The notes: generated by a model not told the origin, from the sequence alone. A stretch of 64,000 nucleotides of DNA from Flexivirga meconopsidis (GCF_026162425.1 NZ_JAOBQJ010000001.1:558001-622000); one strand, 5' to 3'; positions 8,546 through 18,789 are shown, counted from the stretch's first letter. Translations and numbers: made by a program.

Positions 8546-8582
8546 ACACCCGCCCAGGACAGGGGAATTGGCTCGATCGATA

Positions 8583-8615
8583 TACCGATCGCGTCCCGGC
8601 TGTACCGATCGCGTC
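8583..8615. repeat. Two 13-bp direct repeats with 20-bp period upstream of the TetR gene
   Basis: TACCGATCGCGTC occurs at 8583-8595 and again at 8603-8615. Each copy contains the palindrome CGATCG, and a further CGATCGATATACC lies immediately before the first copy. A 20-bp period puts both copies on the same face of the helix, as expected for a repeated operator. It lies 80 bp before the TetR start and 38 bp after the AraC stop. Confidence 0.5.
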
Positions 8616-8693
8616 ATGGACGAACGCCCAAGTCTTCCGGACCGAGCGGATGCGCCCGACACTCGGATCAGCACGTCGAGGAGGTGGGTCGGC

Positions 8694-9302
8694 ATGAGCT
8701 GTGTCGACGGGTCTGAAATTCTGCTCCGGCCGGAACCGGGGCTGTCGGAGAACCGCAGGGATCGCCGCGCCGAGTTGGTGGACGCTGCGCTGGACGTGTG
8801 GGCGGAGGGCGGCTATCACAACCTCTCGGTCCGCAACGTCGCGCGGCGCACGCCGTACTCCCACGGGGTGGTCCACTATTACTTTGCGGGCCGGCCGGAG
8901 TTGGTGCGCGAGTGTGTCGCCCGCTTGTTGCGCGAGTCCGTGCTGGACGCGTCGCCGATTGATGCGGCGAAAACCGTTGCGGCCGTGTCGAATGCGCTCG
9001 CGTCGGTGATCGCCAACGACTTCGTCGCGCACCGGTCGGCATACGTGATCCGGCATGACTTGCGCAGCCGGACGCTGTTCGACGCCGACCTCGCGCCATA
9101 CGTCACGGCGCTGGAGGGGCCGCTGCACGATTTCGCCGACCGTGCCGCGGGGAGGTATGCCGAGCTCGGCACCCCGATGACCGGTGCGCGGGTTTTCGCT
9201 CAGCTCGACTACCTGATCCAGCGCGCGAGCCTGGCGGTCGCGTACCCGGTGCAGGAGACGGCTGACCGATTGCGGGTGGAACTGCTCGACGCGCTGCCGT
9301 GA
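8694..9302 (+). CDS. TetR-family transcriptional regulator
   Basis: 202 aa. The N-terminal HTH is clear: RAELVDAALDVWAEGGYHNLSVRNVARRTPYSHGVVHYYFAGRPELV, with HYYF in place of the common LYYHF. The C-terminal ligand-binding domain is family-unspecific. The ATG at 8694 has a good ribosome-binding site (AGGAGG about 10 bases upstream); a start at 8616 in the same frame is possible but lacks one. It sits between the AraC gene and a luciferase-like oxidoreductase, and may regulate either side. The two 13-bp repeats upstream are candidate operators. Confidence 0.85.
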   Translation: MSCVDGSEILLRPEPGLSENRRDRRAELVDAALDVWAEGGYHNLSVRNVARRTPYSHGVVHYYFAGRPELVRECVARLLRESVLDASPIDAAKTVAAVSNALASVIANDFVAHRSAYVIRHDLRSRTLFDADLAPYVTALEGPLHDFADRAAGRYAELGTPMTGARVFAQLDYLIQRASLAVAYPVQETADRLRVELLDALP

Positions 9303-9356
9303 GCCGATCGGGCCGAACGTGGAACAGCCCGGCCCGATCCGGCGTTCTGGACGACT

Positions 9357-10412
9357 GTGAAGGCTTTCGGATTCTTGAGCTTCGGACACTACGGCGCAGT
9401 CCCCGGATCACAGACGCCTGACGCGGCAAGCGCCCTCAAGCAGGCAGTTGAGCTGTCGGTCGCGGCCGACGAGGTCGGTGCCAACGGCGCCTACTTCCGG
9501 GTGCACCACTTCGAGCGCCAGCAGTCGTCCCCGATCCCGTTGCTGTCGGCCATCGCCGCCCGCACGCGCCACATTGAGGTGGGCACTGGCGTGATCGACA
9601 TGCGCTACGAGAACCCGCTGCAATTGGCCGAGGAACTCGCGGCGCTCGACCTGCTCAGCGACCAGCGCATCGCCATCGGCATTTCGCGCGGGTCACCCGA
9701 GACCGCGATGCGCGGATACGAGGCATTCGGTTACACCGGCACGAAGGACCCCCGCGGTGCCGATATCGCGCGCGACAAGTTCGCGACCTTCCTCGACGCG
9801 ATCAGCGGCGAAGGGATGGTCGACGCGGATCCGCAGCGCGCTCGGCCGGGGAGCCGGCTCGCCATACAGCCGCAGGCGCCGGGACTTCGCGACCGCATCT
9901 GGTGGGGATCCGGGACCCGCGAAACCGCAGAGTGGACAGGCAAACTCGGGCTCAACCTGATGTCCTCGACCCTGCTGACCGAGGCCAACGGTGAGTCCTT
10001 CGCCGACCTGCAGAACGAGCAGATCGACCGCTTCCGGCAGGCGTATGCCGCGGCCGGTCACACCGGAGCCCCGCGCGTCTCGGTGTCACGCAGTATCTTC
10101 CCGATCATGGACGATCGGGACGCGGCCTACTTCGGCGGCCGGGAGGGCTTCGACCAGGTCGGCATCATCGACGGTCACCGGTCGACCTTCGGCAAGACCT
10201 ACGCCGACGAACCCGACAAGCTGATCGAGCAGTTGCGGCAGGACCCGGCCGTCATGTCGGCCGACACGCTCATGCTCACCATCCCCAACCAGCTCGGCGT
10301 CGACTACAACCTGCACGTGCTGCAGGCCTTCGCCGAGCACGTCGCGCCGGAGCTCGGCTGGGCGCCGAACACCGACGGGCCGGTGCAGGGGGAGCAGGTC
10401 GGTAGTCTCTAA
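9357..10412 (+). CDS. Luciferase-like (LLM-class) flavin-dependent oxidoreductase
   Basis: 351 aa. The sequence opens MKAFGFLSFGHYG and shows the TIM-barrel pattern of bacterial-luciferase-like monooxygenases: GANGAYFRVHHFERQQSSP, IEVGTGVIDMRYENPLQLAEELAALDLLS, and QRIAIGISRGSPE. These bind reduced FMN or F420. The start is GTG at 9357. It follows the TetR gene by 54 bp and is followed by an antiporter 6 bp after its stop, so the last two may be cotranscribed. The substrate cannot be assigned. Confidence 0.85.
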   Translation: MKAFGFLSFGHYGAVPGSQTPDAASALKQAVELSVAADEVGANGAYFRVHHFERQQSSPIPLLSAIAARTRHIEVGTGVIDMRYENPLQLAEELAALDLLSDQRIAIGISRGSPETAMRGYEAFGYTGTKDPRGADIARDKFATFLDAISGEGMVDADPQRARPGSRLAIQPQAPGLRDRIWWGSGTRETAEWTGKLGLNLMSSTLLTEANGESFADLQNEQIDRFRQAYAAAGHTGAPRVSVSRSIFPIMDDRDAAYFGGREGFDQVGIIDGHRSTFGKTYADEPDKLIEQLRQDPAVMSADTLMLTIPNQLGVDYNLHVLQAFAEHVAPELGWAPNTDGPVQGEQVGSL

Positions 10413-10418
10413 GAGCAC

Positions 10419-11987
10419 ATGGTCGGCCTCGAACTGCTCGTCGCGGTCGCGGCGGTCGTGCTCGTCGGCACCGTGATCGGCCGCCGCCTGCACATCTCGC
10501 CGCCGGTCGTCCTGCTCGCCTGCGGTGTCATCATCGGCCTGTTGCCGACGGTCGGCGACGTGCAGCTGCCGCCGGACGTGGTGCTGCTGATCTTCCTGCC
10601 GGCGTTGCTCTTCTGGGAGAGCCTGACGATCTCGCTGCAGCAGGTGCGGCAGAACTTCCGCGGGATCGCCCTGGCGGGCACCGTGCTGGTGGTGCTCTCG
10701 GCCGGGGCCGTCGCGGTGGTAGCGCATACCTTCGGGCTGCCGTGGGGACCGGCCTGGATCCTCGGCGCCGCGGTCGCCCCGACCGACGCGACCGCCGTGG
10801 CCGTGCTCGGCCGGCTCCTCCCCTTCCGCCGTATGACGGCGCTGCGCGCGGAGAGTCTGGTCAACGACGGCACCGCACTCGTCCTCTACTCGGTCGCGGT
10901 CACCGCGACCATCAGCACCCGCCCCGGTGCTCTGAGCATCGCCGGGCAGTTCGTCGCGAGCTACCTGGTCGGCATCGCGATCGGGTTGGCGGTGGCCTAC
11001 GCGGGGTTCGTGCTGCGGCGTACTCTCGCCGACCCGCTGCTCGGCAACACCGCCACCGTGTTGGTGCCGTTCGTCGCCTACCTGGTCGCCGAGGAACTGC
11101 ACGGATCCGGTGTGCTCGCGGTCGTCACCGCCGGCATTGTGCTCGGGCAGGCCGCGCCGCGGATCGGCCGATCGGCGACCCGCCACCAGTCCGAGACGTT
11201 CTGGACGCTGGTCACCTTCTGGCTGAACGCCGCACTGTTCGTGCTCGTCGGCGCGCGGCTGCCGTCCGTGGTCGAGGGGCTGTCCAGTAGTCGGCTCGGT
11301 CATGCGCTGCTGATCGTGATGGCGGTGGTTGCCGTCCTCGTCGTGGTCCGGGTCGCGTTCGTCTTCGCCTCGTCCTGGCTGATCGCCGGGCTCGACCGTC
11401 GCCGGCACGGGGCAGGCCAATTGGCAAGCGGCCGCTACCGATTGGTCAGCGGGCTCGCCGGCTTCCGCGGGGCGATCAGTCTGGCGATCGCGTTGTCGGT
11501 GCCGGAATTCACCGACGCCGGTGCGCCGCTGCCCTTTCGGGACACGGTCATCTTCGTCACCGCGGGCGTGATCGTGGTGACTCTCGCGCAAGGGCTGGTG
11601 CTGCCCAGGGTGGTCCGCTGGGCCGGATTCGCGCCGGACACCGATCTGCGCAAGCAGCGCAAGCTGGCCGAGACGGCGGCCGAGGAGGCCGCCCTCGACG
11701 CGCTGCCGCAGTTTGTCGACGAGCAGCACATCGACCCGGCCATCGGCGACCAGGTGCGCCTGGAGATCGAGCAACACCTGCTGCACCTCACCGAGCCGGG
11801 CACCGACCAGTCGCTCAGCGGCCGGCAGGAGTATCTGCGCCTGCGACTGGCGCTGATCGGCACCAAGCGGGCGGCCATCCTGCGGCTGCGCGACGAGCGC
11901 ACGATCGACGACACCGTGCTGCGCACCATCCAGTCCACGCTCGACCTTGAGGAGCTTCGACTCAAGGCCTACGACACGCGCGGCTGA
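10419..11987 (+). CDS. Na+/H+ antiporter, CPA1 (NhaP/YjcE) family
   Basis: 522 aa with about 12 transmembrane segments (residues 1-400) and a roughly 110-residue cytoplasmic tail rich in charged residues. The conserved ion-site region is visible as GAAVAPTDATAVAVLGRLLP and the following ESLVNDGTALVLYSVAV, both diagnostic of CPA1 exchangers. It exports Na+ (or K+) in exchange for protons at the cytoplasmic membrane. The ATG at 10419 lies 6 bp after the previous stop. A second, unrelated antiporter (NhaA) is at 55913-57211. Confidence 0.92.
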   Translation: MVGLELLVAVAAVVLVGTVIGRRLHISPPVVLLACGVIIGLLPTVGDVQLPPDVVLLIFLPALLFWESLTISLQQVRQNFRGIALAGTVLVVLSAGAVAVVAHTFGLPWGPAWILGAAVAPTDATAVAVLGRLLPFRRMTALRAESLVNDGTALVLYSVAVTATISTRPGALSIAGQFVASYLVGIAIGLAVAYAGFVLRRTLADPLLGNTATVLVPFVAYLVAEELHGSGVLAVVTAGIVLGQAAPRIGRSATRHQSETFWTLVTFWLNAALFVLVGARLPSVVEGLSSSRLGHALLIVMAVVAVLVVVRVAFVFASSWLIAGLDRRRHGAGQLASGRYRLVSGLAGFRGAISLAIALSVPEFTDAGAPLPFRDTVIFVTAGVIVVTLAQGLVLPRVVRWAGFAPDTDLRKQRKLAETAAEEAALDALPQFVDEQHIDPAIGDQVRLEIEQHLLHLTEPGTDQSLSGRQEYLRLRLALIGTKRAAILRLRDERTIDDTVLRTIQSTLDLEELRLKAYDTRG

Positions 11988-12088
11988 GGGCTGCGCGGCC
12001 CCCGTCATACCGGCCCAATTGCGCGTGCGGACAAAGGCTTTCGCCCAGCCTGCACACCCGGCCGGGTGGACGCGGTAGGGTCGCGTCC

Positions 12089-15000
12089 GTGGGACGTTTC
12101 AGCATGCTTGAGTGGCCGGTGCTGCGGCAGTTCCGGTCCGGGGACTACCTCGGCCGTGGGCCGGCGGTGGAGTCCGCGCGCACCCGCAACCTGACCTCGC
12201 GCAACGAGACTGCCGATCGCGTCGTGCAGAGCGTCTGTCCCTACTGCGCCGTCGGCTGCGGCCAGCGGGTCTACGTCAAGGACGAGAAGGTCATCCAGAT
12301 CGAGGGCGACACCGACTCGCCGGTCTCGCGCGGTCGGCTCTGCCCGAAGGGCTCGGCCAGCGAGCAGTTGGTCAACGCGCCCGGCCGGCAGTACGAAGTC
12401 CTCTACCGTGCGCCGAAATCCAAGGAGTGGCAGCACCTCGACCGCGACACCGCGATCGAGATGATTGCCCAGCGCTTCGTGGAGTCCCGCCGCAACGGCT
12501 GGCAGGAGCGCGACGACAAGGGCCGGCTGCTGCGCCGCACGATGGGCATCGCCTCGCTCGGCGGCGCCACGCTGGACAACGAAGAGAACTACCTGATCAA
12601 GAAGCTCTTCACCGCGGCCGGCGCCATACAGATCGAGAACCAGGCGCGCATTTGACACTCCGCCACGGTTCCCGGTCTGGGAGCCTCTTACGGGCGCGGC
12701 GGCGCCACCCAATCGCTGCAGGACATGGCCAACGCCGATTGCATCGTGCTGCAGGGCGGCAACATGGCCGAGGCACACCCGGTCGGATTCCAGTGGGTCT
12801 CCGAGGCAAAAGCCCGCGGCGCCAAGGTGATTCACGTCGACCCGCGCTTCACCCGCACCTCGGCGGTCGCTGACAAGCACATCCCGATCCGGGTGGGCTC
12901 GGATGTCGCGCTGCTCGGCGCACTGATCAACTACGTGATCTCCCACGACCTGTGGTTCAAGGAGTACGTCGTCGCCTACACCAACGCGGCGACGATCGTC
13001 AGCGACGAATTCCGCGACACCGAGGATCTCGGCGGCTTGTTCTCCGGGTTCGACCCCACCACCGGTAAGTACGACCCCAGCTCGTGGTCGTATGCCGATG
13101 CCGACGGCTCCGGAGTGGGCGGCACCGGTGACGATGAGGGGCACAACAAGTCCGGCACCGCCTCCGGTGAGATGGCCGGTAGCGGTGGTGCGCCGCTGGA
13201 GCACTCGGGTGTGCAGCGCGACGAGACCCTGCAGGACCCGCGCACGGTCTTCCAGATCTTGAAGCGGCACTACTCGCGCTACACCCCGGAGATGGTGCAG
13301 GAGGTCTGCGGCATCTCCGCCGACGACTTCACCTACCTCGCCAAGGCGATCACCGAGAATTCCGGCCGCGACCGCACCACCTGCTGGGGTTATGCGACCG
13401 GCTGGACCCAGCACACGCTGGGGGCGCAGTTCATCCGCACCGCGGCGATCCTGCAGTTGCTGCTCGGCAACGTCGGTCGTCCCGGTGGCGGCATCATGGC
13501 GCTGCGCGGACACGCCAGCATTCAGGGGTCCACCGACATACCGACGCTGTTCAACCTGCTGCCCGGCTATCTGCCGATGCCGACGGTCGGACTGCACGAC
13601 ACGCTGCCGGAGTATCTCGACGCAATCGCGTCCAAGAAGCAGAAGGGTTTCTGGGCCGACGCCGACCGCTACTTCATCAGCCTGATGAAGGCCTACTTCG
13701 GCGACGCCGCGCAGGCCGACAACAACTGGGCCTACGACTATCTGCCGAGGCTGTCCGGGCCGCACGGCACCTACCAGACGACCGTCGGCATGCTCGCCGG
13801 TGACGTCGAGGGCTACTTCGTGCTGGGTCAGAACCCGGCCGTCGGCTCGGCGAACGGCCGCATGCAGCGCCTGGCGATGGCCAAACTCAAGTGGCTGGTC
13901 GTGCGCGACCTCAGCCTGATCGAGTCGGCGACCTGGTGGAAGGACTCTCCGGAGATCGCCTCCGGCGAGCTACGCACCGAGGACATCGACACCGAGGTGT
14001 TCTTCATGCCTGCCGCGACGCACGTCGAGAAGGCCGGCACCTTCACCCAGACCCAGCGCATGCTGCAGTGGCGCCACCAGGCGATCCGTCCGCCGGGCGA
14101 GTGCCAGAGCGACATGGACTTCTTCTACCAGCTCGGGGCGCGGATCAAGGAGTTGGTCGCCGACTCCACCGACGAGGTCGACGCGCCGCTGCAGGCGGTC
14201 ACCTGGGACTATCCGCTCGACGAGCACGGTGACCCGGTGCCCGAGTCGGTCCTGCAGGAGATCAACGGCTATCGCACCAATGAGCAGGGCGAGCGCGAAC
14301 TCCTTTCCGGTTACCCCGAATTGAAGGCCGACGGCTCGACGTCGTGCGGTTGCTGGATCTACAGCGGCGTCTTCGCCGGCGGGCAGAACATGTCCGCCCG
14401 GCGGGTGCCGCGCGGTGGCCCCAACCCGGCCCAGAACGAATGGGGCTGGGCGTGGCCCGCCGACCGGCGCATCCTCTACAACCGGGCGTCGGCGGACCCC
14501 GACGGCAAGCCGTGGAGCGAGCGCAAGAAGTACATCTGGTGGGACGAGGAGCAGGGCAAGTGGGTCGGCGACGACGTGCCCGACTTCCCGGTCGACCGGG
14601 CGCCGCACAGCCGGCCCGACCCCGACCTCGGTGGTCCGGCGGCCCTGACCGGTGACGACCCGTTCATCATGCAGGCCGACGGCAAGGGCTGGCTCTACGC
14701 GCCCAAGGGCCTCGTCGACGGGCCGCTGCCGGTGCACTACGAGGCGCAGGAGTCCCCGGTCCGCAACCCGCTCTACGTGCAGCAGCAGAACCCGGCCCGG
14801 ATGATCTTCGCCCGCGAGGACAACCTGGACGCACCGAGTGCGGGTATGCCGGGGGTCGAGGTCTATCCCTACGTCTTCACCACCTACCGGCTGACCGAGC
14901 ACCACACCGCCGGCGGCATGAGCCGTTGGCTGCCCTACCTGTCCGAGCTGCAGCCGGAGATGTTCTGCGAGGTGTCGCCTGCGCTCGCGCAGGAGCGTGG

Positions 15001-15430
15001 CCTCGTCAACGACGGCTGGGCGACGATCGTGTCGCCGCGCGCGGTCATCGAGGCCAAGGTGCTGGTGACCGACCGCATGACGCCGCTCACCGTGGCGGGC
15101 AAGACCGTCCACCAGGTCGGCCTGCCCTACCACTGGGGCGTCGGGGGCACCGACGCGATCGTCAGCGGCGATGCCGCCAACGACCTGATCGGCGTGACGC
15201 TCGACCCCAACACGCAGATCCAGGAGTCGAAGGTCGGCTCGTGTGACGTGATCGCCGGCCGGCGCCCCCGAGGGGCCGCGTCGCTTGCGCTGCTTGCGTC
15301 ATACAACGAGCGTGCGGGGGTCACCACCGAGACCGACAACATCCGGATCACCGATCCGGAGGCGGAGTTGAAAGACCCTGCGCCCAAAGACGATCCGAAC
15401 CGCGACAAGGAAGGTTGGAGCCAGTTTTGA
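12089..15430 (+). CDS. fdnG: Selenocysteine-containing formate dehydrogenase, alpha (catalytic) subunit
   Basis: A single 1113-residue selenoprotein read through the in-frame TGA at 12653-12655 (Sec189). The flanking residues NQARI-Sec-HSATV align with NQAR(V)-Sec-HGPTV of E. coli FdnG. A [4Fe-4S] motif CPYCAVGCG (Cys50/53/57) with Cys85 in LCPKG, and the bis-MGD molybdopterin domains with GGNMAEAHPVGFQW after the Sec, complete the assignment. The start is GTG. There is no Tat signal, unlike FdnG of E. coli, so the enzyme is likely cytoplasmic, as in related actinobacterial proteins. It oxidises formate to CO2 and passes electrons to the Fe-S subunit encoded next. Naive gene calling would split it at 12655. 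Confidence 0.95.
12653..12685 (+). promoter_or_regulatory. SECIS element for UGA recoding in formate dehydrogenase
   Basis: The UGA at 12653-12655 is followed after 11 bases by a 7-bp stem (GGTTCCC 12667-12673 with GGGAGCC 12679-12685, one G-T pair) closed by the loop GGTCT. The distance and the GGUCU apical loop match the bacterial SECIS minihelix bound by SelB in E. coli formate dehydrogenase genes. SelB is encoded at 20109. Confidence 0.93.
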
Positions 15431-16470
15431 GCATTGACGAGCACTCCGTTCTCGGTCATCAGCTCCACGGACCGACCGATCCCGCGGCCGACGCGCACTG
15501 GCAGGTGCACAAGTCGCGCAAGGGGTTCTTCACCGACACCTCGATCTGCATCGGCTGCAAGGCGTGCGAGGTCGCGTGCAAGGAGTGGAACCGCAACCCG
15601 CGCGACGGCGACCTCGAGCTGACCGGGTGGTCCTACGACAACACCCAGGCGCTCGGCGCGAGCACGTGGCGGCACGTCGCCTTCATCGAGCAGGACCGCG
15701 AGCGCATCGAAGAGGCGCGCGAGTCCGGCCGGCAGCTGGTCAGCCTCGGCATGCCGACGGTGGGTCCGCCGGCGAAAACGCCTGAGGCTGCGACGGATTC
15801 GGCGATTGCGGCGGGGGCGGACACGAGCGCGCCGGACACCCCGGAGTTTCGGTGGCTGATGGCGTCCGACGTGTGCAAGCACTGCACGCACGCGGGCTGC
15901 CTCGACGTGTGCCCGACCGGTGCGCTCTTCCGCACCGAGTTCAGCACGGTCGTTGTGCAGCCGGATGTCTGCAACGGGTGCGGCACGTGCGTGGCGGGCT
16001 GCCCGTTCGGCGTCATCCAACGGCGCAGTGACGGCACCGTGGAGCCGACCACCGGCCGCGGCGAGCAGAAGGGCCAGCAGCCCGAGGTGGAGAAGAAGGG
16101 CATCGCCCAGAAGTGCACCCTCTGCTACGACCGGCTGCTCGACGACGAGACGCCGGCCTGCGCGAAGACCTGCCCGACGACGTCGATCAAGTACGGCGAC
16201 CACACCGACCTGGTCGACATCGCGCGTGACCGCGTCGCGCAGTTGCACGAGCAGGGCCTGACCGAGGCGCGGCTCTACGGCGCCAACGAGCTCGACGGTG
16301 TCGGCGGCACCGGTGCGATGTTCCTGCTGCTCGACGAGCCGCAGGTCTACGGGCTGCCGCCGGACCCGCGGGTGCCGACGGCCGACCTGCCGGTGATGGC
16401 CAAGCGGGCCGGTATGGCGGTGGCCGGCATGGTCACTGCGGCCGCGATCGCATTCCTGGGGGCCCGGTGA
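15427..16470 (+). CDS. fdnH: Formate dehydrogenase beta subunit, four-cluster ferredoxin-like protein
   Basis: 347 aa. Cysteine motifs for four [4Fe-4S] clusters are visible: CIGCKACEVACKEWN, CKHCTHAGCLDVCPTGAL, CNGCGTCVAGCPFG, and CTLCYDRLLDDETPACAKTCP. The C-terminus has a hydrophobic segment (about 325-345) that could anchor it. The TTG start overlaps the alpha stop (TTGA) with AAGGAAGG about 10 bases upstream; a TTG at 15415 is possible. It relays electrons from the molybdenum subunit to the membrane subunit. An insertion of about 50 residues around 100-145 (GPPAKTPEAATDS...) is lineage-specific and low in complexity. Confidence 0.92.
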   Translation: MSIDEHSVLGHQLHGPTDPAADAHWQVHKSRKGFFTDTSICIGCKACEVACKEWNRNPRDGDLELTGWSYDNTQALGASTWRHVAFIEQDRERIEEARESGRQLVSLGMPTVGPPAKTPEAATDSAIAAGADTSAPDTPEFRWLMASDVCKHCTHAGCLDVCPTGALFRTEFSTVVVQPDVCNGCGTCVAGCPFGVIQRRSDGTVEPTTGRGEQKGQQPEVEKKGIAQKCTLCYDRLLDDETPACAKTCPTTSIKYGDHTDLVDIARDRVAQLHEQGLTEARLYGANELDGVGGTGAMFLLLDEPQVYGLPPDPRVPTADLPVMAKRAGMAVAGMVTAAAIAFLGAR

Positions 16471-17585
16471 CGACCTCCGCCTTCGACCAGTTCCGCCCGC
16501 CGGAGCCGGAGCGTCCCGGTCGGCGTTTCGGCAAGCTGCGCCGCAAGAAGCGTCCCGGCCCGGGCCGCACGGATGGCTCGGCCGAGATGCTGATGGTGCC
16601 GGACGTCGAGTTCGAGTCCTACTACGGCCACAACATCGTCAAGCCGCCGCCGTGGGAGTGGCCGGTTGCGGCATACCTGTTTCTCGGTGGTGTGGCCGGC
16701 GGCTCCGGTCTGCTCGGCTTCGGCGCGCAGCTGACCGGTCGCGCGGTGCTGCGGCGCAACGCCCGGCTCGGTGCGATGGCCGCGGCGAGCGTGGGCGGCG
16801 TCGCGCTGATCGCCGACCTCGGCCGCCCGGAACGGTTCTACAACATGTTCCGCACCCTGAAGCTCACCTCGCCGATGAGCATCGGGTCGTGGATCCTCGG
16901 CGCGTTCAGCGCCGGCACCGGTGTCGCGGTCGCGAGCGAGGTCGACCGGCTGCTCGGTGACCGGCTGCCGCTCGGCCCGCTGCGCAAGGTGCTGCGGGCG
17001 GTCGAGGCACCGGCCGGTGCCGAGGCGGCGCTCTTCGCCGGCCCGCTGGCGGTCTACACCGCCGTGCTGCTCTCCGACACCGCGAACCCGACCTGGAATG
17101 GCGCGCACCGCGACCTGCCGTTCGTCTTCGTCAGCTCGGCCAGCCTCGCCTCGGGTGGGTTGGCGATGGTGACCACGCCGACCCGCGAGACCGGCCCGGC
17201 CCGGGCGCTCGCGGTGATGGGCGTGATCGGCGACATCGCGGCGATGAAATACATGGAGCACCGGATGGACCCGGTCGCCGCCGAACCCCTCCACCATGGC
17301 ACGCCCGGCCAGCTGCTGCGCTGGAGCGAGCGGCTCGCGGTCGCCGGCGGGCTGGGCGCGCTGCTCGGTGGACGACACCGGGCGGTCGCGGCCGCCTCCG
17401 GGCTGGCGCTGCTGACCGTGTCGGCATTCACCCGCTTCGGAGTGTTCGAGGCCGGCCTGCACTCGGCCAAGGACCCGCGCTACACCGTCGAGCCCCAGCT
17501 GCGGCGGCTCGCCGAGCGCCGCGCCGCCGGCATCACCGACGACTCGATCACCACCGCCGCGCCGCACTGGCCCAGCCACTCCTGA
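16467..17585 (+). CDS. nrfD: NrfD-type membrane subunit of formate dehydrogenase
   Basis: 372 aa. After a basic 50-residue N-terminus the protein has eight or nine hydrophobic segments, starting WEWPVAAYLFLGGVAGGSGL, the signature of NrfD/PsrC quinone-reactive subunits that lack haem. It overlaps the beta gene by four bases (GTGA). It should anchor the complex at the inner membrane and reduce menaquinone. E. coli uses a cytochrome b (FdnI) in this place, so this complex is of the NrfD type. Confidence 0.88.
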   Translation: MTTSAFDQFRPPEPERPGRRFGKLRRKKRPGPGRTDGSAEMLMVPDVEFESYYGHNIVKPPPWEWPVAAYLFLGGVAGGSGLLGFGAQLTGRAVLRRNARLGAMAAASVGGVALIADLGRPERFYNMFRTLKLTSPMSIGSWILGAFSAGTGVAVASEVDRLLGDRLPLGPLRKVLRAVEAPAGAEAALFAGPLAVYTAVLLSDTANPTWNGAHRDLPFVFVSSASLASGGLAMVTTPTRETGPARALAVMGVIGDIAAMKYMEHRMDPVAAEPLHHGTPGQLLRWSERLAVAGGLGALLGGRHRAVAAASGLALLTVSAFTRFGVFEAGLHSAKDPRYTVEPQLRRLAERRAAGITDDSITTAAPHWPSHS

Positions 17586-17604
17586 GCGCGTCGGACGGTC
17601 GCGC

Positions 17605-18597
17605 TCAGACGATCTCGATGCCCGAGCCTGCGACCGTGCGGCCGATCACCGGGTAGCCAGGCACCTCCCCGACGACCAGCAGACCGCCGGACGTCTGCGC
17701 ATCGGCCAGCAGCAGGAGGTCGTCCTCGGTGACGTCCGCCGCCGGCGACAGGTGCGGCCGCACCCAGTCCAGGTTGCGACGGGTGCCACCGGACACATAG
17801 CCGTCGCGCAACGCTTCGCGCGCCCCCTCGACCGTCGGTATGGCGGAGCGTTCGAGCACGGCACCGACGCCGGAGGCGCGCAGCAGCTTGTGCAGATGGC
17901 CGAGCAACCCGAAGCCGGTCACGTCCGTGGCCGCCGTGGCACCCGCCGCCAGCGCCGCCTCGGACGCCTCGCGGTTGAGCGCGGTCATCGTCTCGATCGC
18001 CGCCTCGGACACCTCGCCGGTCTGCTTGTGCCGGTTGTTCAGCAGCCCGACGCCGATCGGCTTGGTGAGCGTGATCGGCAGACCGGCCTCTGCGGAGTCG
18101 TTGCGCAGCAGGCGAGTTGGGTCGGCGACGCCGGTGACCGCCATACCGTATTTGGGCTCGGGGTCGTCGATCGTGTGGCCGCCGATCACCGGGCAGCCGG
18201 CCTCGCCGGCGACGGCCAGGCCACCGCGCAGCACCTCGGTCATCAGCTCCATCGGCAGCACGCCGCGCGGCCAGCCGACCAGGTTGATCGCGACCACCGG
18301 CCGGCCGCCCATCGCGTAGACGTCGGACAGCGCGTTGGCGGCCGCGATGCGCCCCCAGTCGTAGGCGTCGTCGACCACCGGCGTGAAGAAGTCGGCGGTG
18401 GAGAGGATGGCCAGGTCGTCGCGGACCAGCACGGCGGCAGCGTCGTCGCCGTCGTCGAGTCCGACCAGCACGTCGGGTGCGGCCTGGCCGGTCAGGCCAC
18501 GGACCGCGTCCTCGAGCTCTCCCGGCGGGATCTTGCAGGCGCAGCCGCCACCGTGGGCGTAGCCGGTCAGTCGGGTCGTCTCGGTCGTGTCACTCAC
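17605..18597 (-). CDS. selD: Selenide, water dikinase
   Basis: 330 aa. The glycine-rich N-terminal loop with active-site residues appears as HGGGCACKIPP (Cys and Lys conserved; Cys rather than Sec), followed by DVLVGLDDGDDAAAVLV, TADFFTPVVDDAYDWGRIAAANALSDVYAMGG and GGHTIDDPEPKYG, all SelD landmarks. It makes selenophosphate from selenide and ATP for tRNA-Sec charging. The GTG start at 18597 is chosen because it begins VSDTTETTR just before the conserved part; longer open frame upstream runs antisense to selC and selA. It is convergent with the formate dehydrogenase operon and divergent from selC/selA. Confidence 0.95.
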   Translation of the reverse strand: MSDTTETTRLTGYAHGGGCACKIPPGELEDAVRGLTGQAAPDVLVGLDDGDDAAAVLVRDDLAILSTADFFTPVVDDAYDWGRIAAANALSDVYAMGGRPVVAINLVGWPRGVLPMELMTEVLRGGLAVAGEAGCPVIGGHTIDDPEPKYGMAVTGVADPTRLLRNDSAEAGLPITLTKPIGVGLLNNRHKQTGEVSEAAIETMTALNREASEAALAAGATAATDVTGFGLLGHLHKLLRASGVGAVLERSAIPTVEGAREALRDGYVSGGTRRNLDWVRPHLSPAADVTEDDLLLLADAQTSGGLLVVGEVPGYPVIGRTVAGSGIEIV

Positions 18598-18660
18598 CCG
18601 ATAGAGGCTAATCCGCTCCCGCGCCACGACACTTGCCGGACAGCAGCTAAGTTGGCGCGT

Positions 18661-18756
18661 GGAGGCGTCAGGGTTCCTGGTGGGCCCCCCGGTCTTCAAA
18701 ACCGGTGAGACCGAGCACCTCGGTCTGGCGGGTTCGATTCCCGTCCGCCTCCGCCA
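18661..18756 (+). tRNA. selC: tRNA-Sec (anticodon TCA)
   Basis: A 96-base tRNA with CCA encoded. Acceptor arms GGAGGCG (18661-18667) and CGCCTCC (18746-18752), anticodon stem CCGGT/ACCGG around the loop CTTCAAA (anticodon TCA at 18696-18698), a long variable arm (about 18705-18727), and a T arm with GGTTCGATTCC. Length, UCA anticodon and long extra arm identify selenocysteine tRNA. It lies between selD and selA. Confidence 0.97.
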
Positions 18757-18789
18757 TACGTTTCCTCGCGAGGAAGGGCCGATGATCCG

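Noticed and set aside
10086-12008. A 640-codon minus-strand open frame opposite the CPA1 antiporter
   Set aside because: Its translation is a run of Gln/Arg/Asp/His-rich low complexity with no fold pattern, while the plus strand has clear transmembrane and antiporter motifs.
12653-12655. In-frame TGA that would split formate dehydrogenase into two genes or a pseudogene
   Set aside because: Position, flanking residues, the SECIS hairpin and the adjacent sel genes show it encodes selenocysteine.
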